A DNA stretch of 64,000 bases, taken from NCBI RefSeq assembly GCF_021431965.1, contig NZ_CP090370.1, positions 1,984,001 to 2,048,000 of the forward strand, in the 5' to 3' direction. The translations under genes were made by a program, and so were the position numbers. Below are positions 32,770-42,820 of this stretch, in pieces. The notes under the pieces are model-generated. The model did not search any database and had not been told where the DNA came from. It saw nothing but the letters and a program-made list of their open reading frames with translations. Origin of the DNA: Erythrobacter sp. SDW2 (lineage in GTDB: Bacteria > Pseudomonadota > Alphaproteobacteria > Sphingomonadales > Sphingomonadaceae). Position 1 is the first letter of the stretch; every line of letters starts with the position of its first letter.

Positions 32770-33566
32770 CAGCCCTCGGATTCCTCTCTTCGCCCATCCG
32801 CATAGCCCAACAGCGCCGGAAGGTAAGCCCCTATCCCGCGTCGTTCGCGCTCGCCGGAGGGAATGGCCTGGACGGCTTCGGCCAGCCAGTGGATCGAGTC
32901 CGCCGGCAACGATCCAAGCGGCTCCACATAGACGCCGATGGTGAAGAGGATCGCGCCCGTCTGCGGCAGCCGGCGCAGGGTCTGGCGTTCGCAACGGGCG
33001 AAGAGGCGGTCCCCGGCGTTCTCGGCGGTGACACCCGCGAACAACTCGCGCTCGCCTGGCAGGTGGCACAGGGCACCGCTGTCGACGACGAACCAGTTGC
33101 TGCGGCCATACAGCGCGCCGGGCTTGAGCTTGGCCATGAAGCGGTCCACCCCGGTGGCCAGCTGTTCGGCATAGCCATGGATCGGGGCATGCATCATCGC
33201 GAGCGGCAGGCCCATCTTCTGCTCGACCCGCCAGTCGGTCGGGTACGCCACCGCGGCACCGATCAGGCGGTAGATGTCCTCATCGGGCTGTCGGGTGAGG
33301 AGGCACATGTCCTCGTGTTGCGCGCGGGCCGCCTCGGCCAGGCCGCCGGAAAGGCCAAGCATGGCGGCGAGTTCGGCACCGGGAGCTTTGGCCTCTTGGG
33401 TCAGCTGGATGGCTTCCGGTCGGGCATCAAAGGCTACTGCGCGAGTGGCGAGATCAGGATCAGGCTGGAGCCATTCATCCTCGTCCAGCGCGCGCAGGCC
33501 GATCTTGAGCTTCTCGCCATTGCGCGCGTGCGGGAGCAATTCGCGGACGGAGAAGCCGAGGGTCAT
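32769..33566 (-). CDS. DUF3445 family protein (haem-dependent oxidative N-demethylase type)
   Basis: A 265-residue protein matching the DUF3445/HODM group, whose characterised member is the haem-binding alpha subunit of dimethylamine monooxygenase. The core contains GRSNWFVVDSGALCHLPG, followed by ERQTLRRLPQTGAILFTIGVYVEPL and HIGYA-like elements. Other dimethylamine monooxygenase subunits are absent here, so the substrate is open and a demethylase activity is only inferred from the family. It sits directly upstream of pccA (TGATG overlap) in the propionyl-CoA island, which may hint at formaldehyde- or amine-linked metabolism, or only shared transcription. Confidence 0.72.
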   Translation of the reverse strand: MTLGFSVRELLPHARNGEKLKIGLRALDEDEWLQPDPDLATRAVAFDARPEAIQLTQEAKAPGAELAAMLGLSGGLAEAARAQHEDMCLLTRQPDEDIYRLIGAAVAYPTDWRVEQKMGLPLAMMHAPIHGYAEQLATGVDRFMAKLKPGALYGRSNWFVVDSGALCHLPGERELFAGVTAENAGDRLFARCERQTLRRLPQTGAILFTIGVYVEPLGSLPADSIHWLAEAVQAIPSGERERRGIGAYLPALLGYADGRREESEG

Positions 33567-33587
33567 GCCCCTACCCTACCCCTTCAC

Positions 33588-33673
33588 GTCACCCCGGACT
33601 TGATCCGGGGTCCCGCTACCTGTTGTGCCCGGCTTCGAGAAAAGCGGGACCCCGGCTCGGGGGCCGGGGTGAC
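33588..33673. repeat. REPIN-like palindromic repeat, family A, copy 1
   Basis: 86 bases, starting GTCACCCCGGACTTGATCCGGGG and ending in CCCCGG...CCGGGGTGAC. The left hairpin has arms CCCCGGA/TCCGGGG with loop CTTGA; the right hairpin has CCCCGG/CCGGGG. The two halves are inverted copies, joined by a 25-base centre that differs from copy 2 at 39091. It lies between the bioB and DUF3445 genes. Confidence 0.85.
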
Positions 33674-33688
33674 GAGAATGAGAGTTCT

Positions 33689-34699
33689 TCACTCCGCCGG
33701 TACCGCTTGCCGTTCGGCACGCATCGGCTCCTCGCCTTTCAGCGCCGTCAGCCCCAGCTTGGCGAAGAGCGCGGCGTCGCTGTCGTCACCGGCATTGGGC
33801 GCGGTCAGCAACTTGTCGCCGGTGAAGATCGAGTTCGCGCCCGCAAGGAAGCACAGCGCCTGTGTCGCCTCGCTCATGCTCTCACGCCCGGCGCTGAGGC
33901 GGACCATGCTCTTGGGCATACAGATGCGCGACACTGCGACGGTGCGGACGAATTCGATATCGTCGATCTTCGCCAGCGGCGTGTCGGCCAATATATTGCC
34001 CAGCACCGTGCCCTTGATCGGCACCAGCGCGTTGACCGGCACGCTTTCGGGATGCTGCGGCAAGGTGGCGAGCGTGTGGACGAAGCCGACGCGATCCTCG
34101 CGGGTCTCGCCCATGCCGATGATGCCGCCGCTGCACACGTTGATCCCCGCGCCGCGCACGTGGTCGAGCGTATCGAGCCGTTCCTGCATCGAACGCGTCG
34201 AGATGATCCGCTCGTAATACTCCGGGCTGCTGTCGATATTGTGGTTGTAGTAGTCGAGCCCCGCCTCGGCGAGCATGCCCGCCTGCTGCGGCGTCAGCAT
34301 GCCCAAGGTCATGCAAGTTTCCAGCCCCATCTCGCGCACGCCCTTCACGATCTCGACAATCGCGGGCATGTCGCGGTCCTTGGGATTGCGCCACGCCGCG
34401 CCCATGCAGAAGCGCTGGCTGCCCGCATCCTTGGCCTGCGCCGCTCGCTGGAGCACGGCTTGCACGTCCATCAGCTTGGTCGCCTCGACGCCGGAATCGG
34501 CATGGACCGACTGCGAGCAATAGCCGCAATCCTCCGGACACCCGCCGGTTTTGATCGACAGCAGCGTACAGAGCTGCACCTGCTCGGGCGGATGGAAAGC
34601 GCGGTGGACCGTGGCGGCCTGGAACAGCAGCTCGGTGAACGGGAGGTCGAAGAGGGCCGCGATTTCCTCGCGGGTCCAGTCGGTGCGGATGGGGGTCAT
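33689..34699 (-). CDS. bioB: Biotin synthase
   Basis: A 336-residue radical-SAM enzyme that inserts sulfur into dethiobiotin. The 4Fe-4S motif [13 protein letters not shown] has cysteines 54, 58 and 61, and [25 protein letters not shown] and [12 protein letters not shown] are diagnostic. The ATG at 34699 has AGGA upstream; the open frame continues to 34768 across the end of the HNH gene without support. bioFDA are not in the window. Placement within the propionyl-CoA carboxylase island fits, because PccA needs biotin. Confidence 0.97.
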   Translation of the reverse strand: MTPIRTDWTREEIAALFDLPFTELLFQAATVHRAFHPPEQVQLCTLLSIKTGGCPEDCGYCSQSVHADSGVEATKLMDVQAVLQRAAQAKDAGSQRFCMGAAWRNPKDRDMPAIVEIVKGVREMGLETCMTLGMLTPQQAGMLAEAGLDYYNHNIDSSPEYYERIISTRSMQERLDTLDHVRGAGINVCSGGIIGMGETREDRVGFVHTLATLPQHPESVPVNALVPIKGTVLGNILADTPLAKIDDIEFVRTVAVSRICMPKSMVRLSAGRESMSEATQALCFLAGANSIFTGDKLLTAPNAGDDSDAALFAKLGLTALKGEEPMRAERQAVPAE

Positions 34700-34709
34700 T
34701 GGCGAAGTC

Positions 34710-35447
34710 CTACAAGCCTTGGAGAATTTTTTGAAACTCTCTTTCCAGCTTAATTCTGTTTGAGCCAAAGTGCGCCTCCCGATGATGGTTTGGGCACAGC
34801 GCGATAACGTTTTTCAGGGTGTCTGGCCCCTGCTTGGAAAGGCTAATGATATGGTGTGCCTCGACATATCGACCTCTACCCTCAGTTTCGAAACCGCGCT
34901 TGCCACAGTACTCGCACCTGCCGTTAGCCCGATGGCGGACCGCGTTCCTAACATTCTCATTGCGAATGAAGTATGTTCCGGATGATTTTCGGCGCGCCGG
35001 ACGCTCAGATCCGAGATTGTCGTCCGGCAGGTCATCGATTGCCGATTGTCCATTCGCAGCTGCCCTTTTCGCTGATTCAGTTATCCAGAAGCGATGCTTG
35101 TGATTTTCAAGTGTTACACCAATTCGGCGAGCATAGGCTTCTAGCTCAACATGCAGAGCTGCATCCTCCACATAGCCTGACCCGATAATTCTATTGATCT
35201 CGCGATTGGTGTCTTTCCCGTCACGCGAACCGCGAATGTCCAAATGCTTCAAAAGATCGTTGTTTCGATATCCAACAAATTTTGAGGGACAAAATGCCAG
35301 TTTGCCCTGAAACTGAAAAGGGAAGAAAGCCCTTCCCTTTCGAATGAGAAGCGCTGCGTCCGAACTCAGGTCATTGTCAGACTCAATGATCTCAGCAAGA
35401 TAGTAGGCATTGCGCTCCAAGTCGCGAAGGTTGCGAACAAAGCTCAC
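34710..35447 (-). CDS. HNH endonuclease, lower-GC insertion between mutB and bioB
   Basis: A 245-residue protein with a C-terminal HNH domain: CEYCG (Cys178, Cys181), EAHHIISL (His198, His199), Asn213 in LKNVI, and [11 protein letters not shown] (Cys218, His221, His222). This is the zinc-stabilised McrA-like fold. The N-terminal 120 residues, including [19 protein letters not shown], form a second domain I do not recognise. GTG at 35447 overlaps the mutB stop as GTGA. GC content is low: 35281-35340 has 27 G/C in 60. It may be a stand-alone restriction or homing-type nuclease; no methylase accompanies it. Confidence 0.85.
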   Translation of the reverse strand: MSFVRNLRDLERNAYYLAEIIESDNDLSSDAALLIRKGRAFFPFQFQGKLAFCPSKFVGYRNNDLLKHLDIRGSRDGKDTNREINRIIGSGYVEDAALHVELEAYARRIGVTLENHKHRFWITESAKRAAANGQSAIDDLPDDNLGSERPARRKSSGTYFIRNENVRNAVRHRANGRCEYCGKRGFETEGRGRYVEAHHIISLSKQGPDTLKNVIALCPNHHREAHFGSNRIKLEREFQKILQGL

Positions 35448-37597
35448 TCCGCCGCCTCGTCCAGCTCATCCCCCGCTGGCGGCATATTGTGGCCCAGCAG
35501 CCGCAGGATATCCGCGCCGCATTCGACTACATTGCTGCCCGGGCCGTAGATGCCCTGCACTCCCGCCTCGCGCAGGAAGTCGTAGTCCTGCGGCGGGATC
35601 ACGCCGCCGGCGACGACCTTGATGTCGCTCCGGCCGGCCTCGCGCAGCAGGTTGATCAGTTCGGGGATCAACGTCTTGTGCCCGGCGGCAAGCGAGCTCG
35701 CACCGATGGCATCGACGCCGTGCTCGAGCGCCATTTCCATCGTCTCTTGCGGCGTCTGGAACAGCGGGCCGGAGATCACGTCGAAGCCCATGTCGGTGAA
35801 GGCGCTGGCGATGACATTGGCACCGCGGTCGTGGCCGTCCTGGCCCATCTTGGCGACCATGATCTTCGGCTTGCGGCCGAGGCGGCGTTCGACCGCCTTC
35901 ACCCCGTCCAGCACCTGCTGCCAGCGGCGGTCGAATTCGTAGGCCGACTTGTAGACCCCGCGCACCGGCTTGGGGGTCGCATCGTGGCGGCCGAAGACTT
36001 CCTCCATCGCCGCCGAAATCTCGCCCAGCGTTGCATCGTGACGGGCGGCTTCCACAGCGAGCGCGAGAACATTGGCCCCGCCCGCCGCGCCTTCGCTGAG
36101 TGCCTTGAGCGCTGCCCGGCACGCCGCCTCGTCGCGCACATCGCGCACCGCCTTGAGCCGCGCGATCTGGCCCTGCCGGACCTTGTGGTTGTCCACCTCC
36201 AACGTATCCATCGCGTCTTCGGTTTCGCGGCGATACTTGTTGACCCCGACGATCACCGTCTCGCCCCGGTCGATCCCGGTCTGCTTCTGCGCGGCGGCGG
36301 TCTCGATCGCGGCCTTGGGCGCGCCGGTGGCGACATAGGCCGTCATCCCGCCGGCCGCCTCGACTTCCTCTATCAGCGTCCAGGCATCGTTCACCAGCTG
36401 CTTGGTCAGCGCCTCGATGTAATAGGAGCCGCCGAGCGGATCGACCACGTGGCAGATGCCGCTTTCCTCCTGCAACACAAGCTGGGTGTTGCGGGCGATG
36501 CGGGCGGAGAAATCGGTCGGCAAGGCAATGGCTTCGTCGAGCGCGTTGGTGTGGAGCGACTGGGTGCCGCCCAGCGTGGCGGCCAACGCCTCCACCGTGG
36601 TGCGGATGACGTTGTTGTAGGGGTCCTGCTCCTGCAGGCTCACACCCGAAGTCTGGCAGTGTGTGCGCAGCATCTTGCTGCGTTCGGACTTGGCCCCCAG
36701 CCCGTCCATGACCCGCCACCACAGTGTGCGCGCCGCGCGCAGCTTGGCGATCTCCATGAAGAAGTTCATGCCGATGCCGAAGAAGAAGCTCAATCGCCCG
36801 GCGAAGGCATCGATATCGAGCCCGCTGGCCATCGCTCGCGTGACATACTCCTTGCCGTCGGCGATGGTGAAAGCGAGTTCCTGCACCGCCGTCGCCCCGG
36901 CCTCGTGCATATGATAGCCGCTGATCGAAATGCTGTTGAATTTCGGCATGTTGGCCGAGGTATAGGCGATGATATCGCTGACGATCCGCATGCTCGGCTC
37001 AGGCGGGTAGATATAGGTGTTGCGGACCATGAACTCCTTGAGGATGTCGTTCTGGATGGTCCCGTCGAGCTTGTCCTGGCTGACCCCCTGGCGCTCCGCC
37101 GCGACGATGAAGAAGGCCAGCACCGGGATCACCGCGCCGTTCATGGTCATGCTGACCGACATCTGATCGAGCGGGATGCCGTCGAACAGGATTTCCATGT
37201 CGCGCACGGTGTCGATCGCGACGCCGGCCTTGCCGACATCGCCGACGACGCGGGGGTGGTCGGAGTCATAGCCGCGGTGGGTGGCGAGGTCGAAGGCGAC
37301 CGACAGCCCCTTCTGCCCGGCGGCGAGGTTGCGGCGGTAGAAAGCGTTCGATTCCTCGGCAGTGGAGAAGCCCGCATATTGCCGGATCGTCCACGGGCGG
37401 CCGGCGTACATGCTGGCCTTCACCCCCCGCGTGAACGGAGCGAAACCGGGCAGGCCGGGGTCGATATCCGCCGTATCCTCTGCCGTATAGAGCGGCTTGA
37501 TGGTGAAGCCTTCCGGCGTGTGCCAGTCGAGATCGCGGCCCTTCACTTCCTTGTCGGCAAGGGACTTCCAGTCGGCGGGGGTCGGCTTGTCACTCAT
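35444..37597 (-). CDS. mutB: Methylmalonyl-CoA mutase (adenosylcobalamin-dependent)
   Basis: A 717-residue single-chain-type mutase converting (R)-methylmalonyl-CoA to succinyl-CoA. The catalytic TIM barrel starts with [13 protein letters not shown] and includes [31 protein letters not shown] and [22 protein letters not shown]. The C-terminal cobalamin domain has [11 protein letters not shown] (base-off His ligand, DxHxxG) and [16 protein letters not shown] precedes the ATG. It is the last step of the propionyl-CoA route built here with pccAB and mce. The mutase chaperone (meaB) is not in the window. The HNH gene overlaps its stop. Confidence 0.96.
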   Translation of the reverse strand: MSDKPTPADWKSLADKEVKGRDLDWHTPEGFTIKPLYTAEDTADIDPGLPGFAPFTRGVKASMYAGRPWTIRQYAGFSTAEESNAFYRRNLAAGQKGLSVAFDLATHRGYDSDHPRVVGDVGKAGVAIDTVRDMEILFDGIPLDQMSVSMTMNGAVIPVLAFFIVAAERQGVSQDKLDGTIQNDILKEFMVRNTYIYPPEPSMRIVSDIIAYTSANMPKFNSISISGYHMHEAGATAVQELAFTIADGKEYVTRAMASGLDIDAFAGRLSFFFGIGMNFFMEIAKLRAARTLWWRVMDGLGAKSERSKMLRTHCQTSGVSLQEQDPYNNVIRTTVEALAATLGGTQSLHTNALDEAIALPTDFSARIARNTQLVLQEESGICHVVDPLGGSYYIEALTKQLVNDAWTLIEEVEAAGGMTAYVATGAPKAAIETAAAQKQTGIDRGETVIVGVNKYRRETEDAMDTLEVDNHKVRQGQIARLKAVRDVRDEAACRAALKALSEGAAGGANVLALAVEAARHDATLGEISAAMEEVFGRHDATPKPVRGVYKSAYEFDRRWQQVLDGVKAVERRLGRKPKIMVAKMGQDGHDRGANVIASAFTDMGFDVISGPLFQTPQETMEMALEHGVDAIGASSLAAGHKTLIPELINLLREAGRSDIKVVAGGVIPPQDYDFLREAGVQGIYGPGSNVVECGADILRLLGHNMPPAGDELDEAAE

Positions 37598-37607
37598 CTC
37601 GGGTCCT

Positions 37608-38219
37608 TCAAGCGGCGGCGCTGGGCCGCGCGCTTACGCGTTCGTGCCATGCCAGCAGCGCTGCACAATCTTGCGGCGCTCCGCAACCCACGAAACCGGC
37701 AAAATCCATCGTCGTGAGCAGGAGGATATCGGCCATGGTATAGCCGTCGGTAGCGAGGAATTCACCCCCCTCAAGCGACTGGTCGAAGAACCGAAACGCT
37801 TCCTCCACGCGCGCGCGATTGGTCTCGCCCCATTCGGTATTGCGGCCGGGGAGGCGCGCGGTGAAGGCGTGGGTGTGGACCCAGACGGCCCCGACCGGCG
37901 GCATCAGAATCATCTCGACCCTTCGGCTCCACTGCTCGATATGGGCAATCTCCAGCGGCGTGCTGCCGAACAGCGGCGGTTCGGGGTGGAGCGCCTCGAG
38001 ATAGCGGCAGATCGCCACACTCTCGGTGATCACCTCGCCATCGTCGGTTTCCAGCGCCGGGGTCTGCCCACGGGGGTTGATCCGCAGGAACTCCTCCGAC
38101 TTCTGCTCGCGCGCCAGGATCGAGATTTCGCGGCTTGGCAGGTCGATGCCCTTTTCGGCCGCAAAGATGCGCACCCGGCGCGGGTTGGGCGCCGGGTTCG
38201 GGCTGTCGTAGAACAGCAT
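37608..38219 (-). CDS. Glutathione S-transferase family protein
   Basis: A 203-residue GST. The N-terminal thioredoxin-like domain reads [25 protein letters not shown] and carries [29 protein letters not shown], the cis-Pro and Glu-Ser glutathione-binding elements. A helical C-terminal domain follows with [15 protein letters not shown]. It starts 2 bases after the enoyl-CoA hydratase stop and ends 11 bases before mutB, so it is part of the island's transcript. A specific substrate is unknown; glutathione conjugation of reactive enoyl intermediates is possible but speculative. Confidence 0.85.
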   Translation of the reverse strand: MLFYDSPNPAPNPRRVRIFAAEKGIDLPSREISILAREQKSEEFLRINPRGQTPALETDDGEVITESVAICRYLEALHPEPPLFGSTPLEIAHIEQWSRRVEMILMPPVGAVWVHTHAFTARLPGRNTEWGETNRARVEEAFRFFDQSLEGGEFLATDGYTMADILLLTTMDFAGFVGCGAPQDCAALLAWHERVSARPSAAA

Positions 38220-38220
38220 C

Positions 38221-39006
38221 CTACTTCCCCTTGAACTCGGCCTTGCGCTTCTGGAGGAAGGCCATGCCGCCTTCCATCGCATCGGCGCTGGCCCCGGCGA
38301 TCTGCTGTCCTTCGGCCTCGGCCAGGAGAACGTCGGACAGGGTGCCGTCCATCGCCAGCGCGATGTTGCGCTTCATGGTGGCGTAGGAAACGGTCGGGCC
38401 ATTGGCGAGCTTCTCTGCCAGCGCCTTCGCCTCCGCCATCAGCGCGTCATCATCGACCGCCTTGTAGATCAGGCCCCATTCCTCGGCCTGCTGCGCCCCG
38501 ATCTTCTCGCCCAGCATCATCATGCGGGTGGCACGGGCGCGGCCGATCGCGCGGGCGAGCAGCCAGGTCGAGCCGCCGTCGGGCACGAGGCCTATATTGA
38601 CGAAGGCCTGGAGGAAATAGGCGCTCTTGCCCGCGATGGTGAAGTCCGCCGCCAGCGCCAGCGAGCAGCCGACACCTGCCGCCGGGCCGTTGACAGCACA
38701 GATCACCGGCACCTTGGCCCGCAGCACCTGCGTCACCGCCGGATTGTAGTGGTTCTGCAAGGCGCGGTGGCTGCCGCCCTTGGCCTGCAGCGCACTGCGC
38801 TCGCCGCGCGCCGCAAGGTCCGCGCCCGAGCAGAAGCCCTTCCCCGCCCCGGTGATCAGCACCGCCCGCGCATTGCCCAGGTCATAGAATGCCCCGCCCA
38901 GCTCGTCGGCCATGTCCGGACCCATGGCGTTGAGGCGCTCGGGCCGGTTGAGGGTGATGGTCAGCAGCGGGCCGTCGCGCTCGACGGTGATGGTTTCGTA
39001 GGACAT
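38221..39006 (-). CDS. Enoyl-CoA hydratase/isomerase family protein
   Basis: A 261-residue crotonase-fold protein. It has ITLNRPERLNAMGPDM, the oxyanion-hole region LITGAGKGFCSGADL, and AVNGPAAGVGCSLALAADFTIAGKSAYF followed by IGLVPDGGSTWLLARAIG, like PaaG/enoyl-CoA hydratases. The Asp in PDGGS replaces the second Glu of classic hydratases, as in isomerase-type members (PaaG), so hydration may not be the reaction. It precedes the GST gene by 2 bases. It may supply propionyl-CoA from degradation, an inference from position only. Confidence 0.85.
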   Translation of the reverse strand: MSYETITVERDGPLLTITLNRPERLNAMGPDMADELGGAFYDLGNARAVLITGAGKGFCSGADLAARGERSALQAKGGSHRALQNHYNPAVTQVLRAKVPVICAVNGPAAGVGCSLALAADFTIAGKSAYFLQAFVNIGLVPDGGSTWLLARAIGRARATRMMMLGEKIGAQQAEEWGLIYKAVDDDALMAEAKALAEKLANGPTVSYATMKRNIALAMDGTLSDVLLAEAEGQQIAGASADAMEGGMAFLQKRKAEFKGK

Positions 39007-39090
39007 GCTTGTCTCTCCCAAAAGTCCTGTTTCGCAACCGACTGTGGCGCGGGTGAGCGGTGGTGGCAAGTCCTTAGCGCCACCTTACAC

Positions 39091-39176
39091 GTCACCCCGG
39101 ACTTGATCCGGGGTCCCGCTGTTCTTCGGGTGGGACGCAAAATCGAGCGGGACCCCGGCTCGGGGGCCGGGGTGAC
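39091..39176. repeat. REPIN-like palindromic repeat, family A, copy 2
   Basis: 86 bases, identical in its outer 30 and 31 bases to the copy at 33588 and differing in the 25-base centre. It starts GTCACCCC and ends GGGGTGAC. It lies between the enoyl-CoA hydratase and mce genes, directly followed by an 8-base tandem array and a family B repeat. Confidence 0.85.
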
Positions 39177-39200
39177 GGGGTGACGGGGTGACGGGGTGGG
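39169..39200. repeat. Tandem octamer array abutting repeat A copy 2
   Basis: GGGGTGAC occurs three times back to back (39169-39192), then GGGGTGGG as a degenerate fourth unit. The first unit is the terminal octamer of the family A repeat, so the array looks like an end duplication. Confidence 0.8.
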
Positions 39201-39214
39201 CAGTTGGGGGAGCC

Positions 39215-39290
39215 GTCATCCCAGCAAAAGCTGGGATCTGCCTCCCACTCGCTCCATGCCGAGAAAGATCCCAGCTTGCGCTGGGATGAC
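39215..39290. repeat. REPIN-like palindromic repeat, family B, copy 1
   Basis: 76 bases with two inverted hairpins, ATCCCAGC-AAAA-GCTGGGAT on the left and ATCCCAGC-TTGC-GCTGGGAT on the right. The ends GTCATCCC and GGGATGAC mirror each other. It is immediately downstream of mce. Confidence 0.85.
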
Positions 39291-39298
39291 GCGAGCGA

Positions 39299-39748
39299 TC
39301 AATTCGACCAGTGCCCGCCTTCCTTGGGCGTCTCCATGATCTCCGTCAGCATACCCTGCATGTCCTTGGGATGGAGGAAGAAGATCGGCGTGCCGTGCGC
39401 GCCGATGCGGGTCGGGCCGAGGATGCGCTTGCCCATGTCCTCGAATGCCTCGCGGGCGATCTCGATATCGGGCACTTCAAAACAGACATGGTGCTGCCCG
39501 CCGAGCGGGTTCTTGGCGAGGAAGCCCATGATTGTCGAATTCTCGTCCAGCGGCTCGATCAGTTCGATCTGGGTGCCGTCCATGCCGGATGAGGTGGGCG
39601 TATTGACGAAGCAGACCTTCACCCCCTGCTCGGGCATGTCGAACGGCTCGGAGATATCGGTCGCGCCCATCACATCGCGATAATGCGCAATGGAGTCCGC
39701 GATCGAGGGTGTCGCGACGCCGATATGGTTGAGACGGCCGAGTTTCAT
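39299..39748 (-). CDS. mce: Methylmalonyl-CoA epimerase
   Basis: A 149-residue vicinal-oxygen-chelate enzyme that interconverts (S)- and (R)-methylmalonyl-CoA between the carboxylase and mutase steps. Metal ligands and core strands are visible in LGRLNHIGVATPSI, TQIELIEPLDENSTI and NPLGGQHHVCFEVPD, ending with HPKDMQGMLTEIME. The ATG at 39748 is chosen over an in-frame start at 39793 that would overlap the neighbouring gene. It is the missing-stereochemistry link of the PccAB-MutB pathway. Downstream of it are the repeat cluster and the hydratase gene. Confidence 0.96.
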   Translation of the reverse strand: MKLGRLNHIGVATPSIADSIAHYRDVMGATDISEPFDMPEQGVKVCFVNTPTSSGMDGTQIELIEPLDENSTIMGFLAKNPLGGQHHVCFEVPDIEIAREAFEDMGKRILGPTRIGAHGTPIFFLHPKDMQGMLTEIMETPKEGGHWSN

Positions 39749-39779
39749 ATCGCCACTCCGTTCTCTGTCAGGCGGCCGC

Positions 39780-40100
39780 TCAACAAACGACACCCTTTTT
39801 ACTACATACGACCGAGCGGATTGCTTTGTCGATGTCCTCTAGATGGCGTTTCTGCTCTTCGACGCGCCTAGTGCTTTCCACAACCGCTTCGTTCGCAGCC
39901 TCAATCCGTGGAGCCCATTCTGCGTCGATTGCGTCCAAACTAGCGGCTATTTCTCGATCGCGACACGATTCTGTGAAGCAACGATCAAGTGGAGTCAGTT
40001 GCGAGTACCAGATTGCGATAACGCCTGCGCCGACGACGAGCATACAAGCGACAATGGCGCGCTTCGAAAGGTGAATTGTGAGTCCGTCCTGAGTTGTCAC
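39780..40100 (-). CDS. Small membrane protein with terminal cysteines, unknown function
   Basis: A 106-residue protein with one transmembrane helix (about residues 15-32, IVACMLVVGAGVIAIWY). A cysteine pair sits close after the membrane (DRCFTESCRD), a charged coiled-coil-like helix spans residues 55-90, and a second pair is at the very C-terminus (CSKKGVVC). The GTG start has GAGGA 7 bases upstream. The base composition is less GC-rich than its neighbours. It is inserted between pccB and mce with 25 and 31 base gaps. I do not recognise it. The cysteine pairs suggest disulfide or metal binding outside the cytoplasm, if the tail is periplasmic. Confidence 0.6.
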   Translation of the reverse strand: MTTQDGLTIHLSKRAIVACMLVVGAGVIAIWYSQLTPLDRCFTESCRDREIAASLDAIDAEWAPRIEAANEAVVESTRRVEEQKRHLEDIDKAIRSVVCSKKGVVC

Positions 40101-40125
40101 AGATTTTCCTCGTTTTTATAACGCA

Positions 40126-41658
<1,533 letters not shown>

Positions 41659-41722
41659 GCTCTCTCCAGATTTGTTGCACGGCGGTTAGCCAGCGCAAAT
41701 GCCCAGCGTCAAGCGAAGTGGC

Positions 41723-42748
41723 TCAGAGCTTCACCACGCCGTGTTCGAACAGGCTGCGCGCGCAATCGAGGATGCTCTCCTGCTCGGGACGGGTTTTCCA
41801 ACCCAGCACCTTTTCGGCGTGGCTGGCGTCGGAATGGCGAATGCGGCCCAGCTCGCTCTTCACCGAGCGGAACGGCGGGTTGATGATCATGAACAGCGCC
41901 ACCAGCCAGCCCGGCATAACCCTTTTGGGCAGCTTGCGGCCCTGTTCCCTCGTCAGCCCGGCGCGCAGGATGTTGGCGATCTCGATCATCTTCAGGAACC
42001 GGCCCGACGCAATGAACCGCTCACCCGCGATACCGGGGGTTTCGAGGCAGCGGACATGCAGGTCGGCGACATCGCGCAAATCGACCACGCCAAACCCGAT
42101 ATCGGGCGCCATCGGCACCTTGCCGCTCAGCAGCATGGTGATCGGGGTGACCGAGGGCGAGAAATCGCCGCTGTCGACCGGGCCCAGCACCAGCACCGGG
42201 TTGACGGAGACGAACTCCATCCCGCCGTCCTCGGTCTCGATGAACTTGCGCGCCTCACGCTCGGCGATGGTCTTGGACTTGGCGTAGGCGTTGGTGTCGG
42301 GCGAGTTGATGTCGGTCCAGTCGGCCTCGGTCGAGGTATATTCCTGCCCGCCCCTTCCATAGGCGATGGCGGCGATCGAGCTGGTCTGGACGAAGCGCTT
42401 GACCCCTGCCGCCTTGGCGAAGCGCAAAGCGCGGAGCGTGCCCTCGCGGGCCGGGACGATCAGGTCGTCTTCGTGATCCGGCACGGAATCCGATACGGGC
42501 GAGGCAACGTGGGCGACATGGGTGCAGCCCGCCACTGCCTCGGCCCAGCCATCGTCGCTGAGCAGTTCGGCCTGGAAGACCTTGAGCCGCTCTGCCGGCG
42601 GATTGCCGAAGCGCTGGCGCAACCCCGCCTCGCTTTTCGCCGTGCTGCGAACGGTGGTGTGGACCGTCCAACCCTTGGCCAGCAACTGCTTGATGAGTTC
42701 GCCGCCGATGAAGCCGGTGCCCCCGGTGACCAGAACCGTATTCGCCAT
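41723..42748 (-). CDS. NAD-dependent epimerase/dihydroflavonol-reductase-like SDR
   Basis: A 341-residue extended short-chain dehydrogenase. The Rossmann motif is VTGGTGFIGGELIKQLL, and the catalytic Tyr-x-x-x-Lys is YAKSK in TNAYAKSKTIAERE, with the Ser from VQTSSIAAIAYG. It groups with the dihydroflavonol/cinnamoyl-CoA reductase type. The natural substrate in bacteria is unknown. AAGGAGAG lies before the ATG. It is 64 bases upstream of pccB on the same strand, so it may be the promoter-proximal gene of the island. It is divergent from the FAD oxidoreductase. Confidence 0.85.
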   Translation of the reverse strand: MANTVLVTGGTGFIGGELIKQLLAKGWTVHTTVRSTAKSEAGLRQRFGNPPAERLKVFQAELLSDDGWAEAVAGCTHVAHVASPVSDSVPDHEDDLIVPAREGTLRALRFAKAAGVKRFVQTSSIAAIAYGRGGQEYTSTEADWTDINSPDTNAYAKSKTIAEREARKFIETEDGGMEFVSVNPVLVLGPVDSGDFSPSVTPITMLLSGKVPMAPDIGFGVVDLRDVADLHVRCLETPGIAGERFIASGRFLKMIEIANILRAGLTREQGRKLPKRVMPGWLVALFMIINPPFRSVKSELGRIRHSDASHAEKVLGWKTRPEQESILDCARSLFEHGVVKL

Positions 42749-42820
42749 GCCCGCTCTCCTTTACATGCGGCCTAAGGCCAAAGGTTGCAGCGCGCAACGG
42801 ATTGCGTCAGGCTGGCGCGC

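Noticed and set aside
30691-32805. A 704-codon plus-strand open frame
   Set aside because: It mirrors pccA on the other strand; amino-acid content is Arg/Asp-skewed with no motif.
33588-33673. Family A repeat as a transcription terminator
   Set aside because: No U-run follows either hairpin on either strand, and a second copy has the same structure elsewhere.
35489-37717. A 742-codon plus-strand open frame
   Set aside because: It is antisense to mutB, which has full-length, unmistakable motifs.
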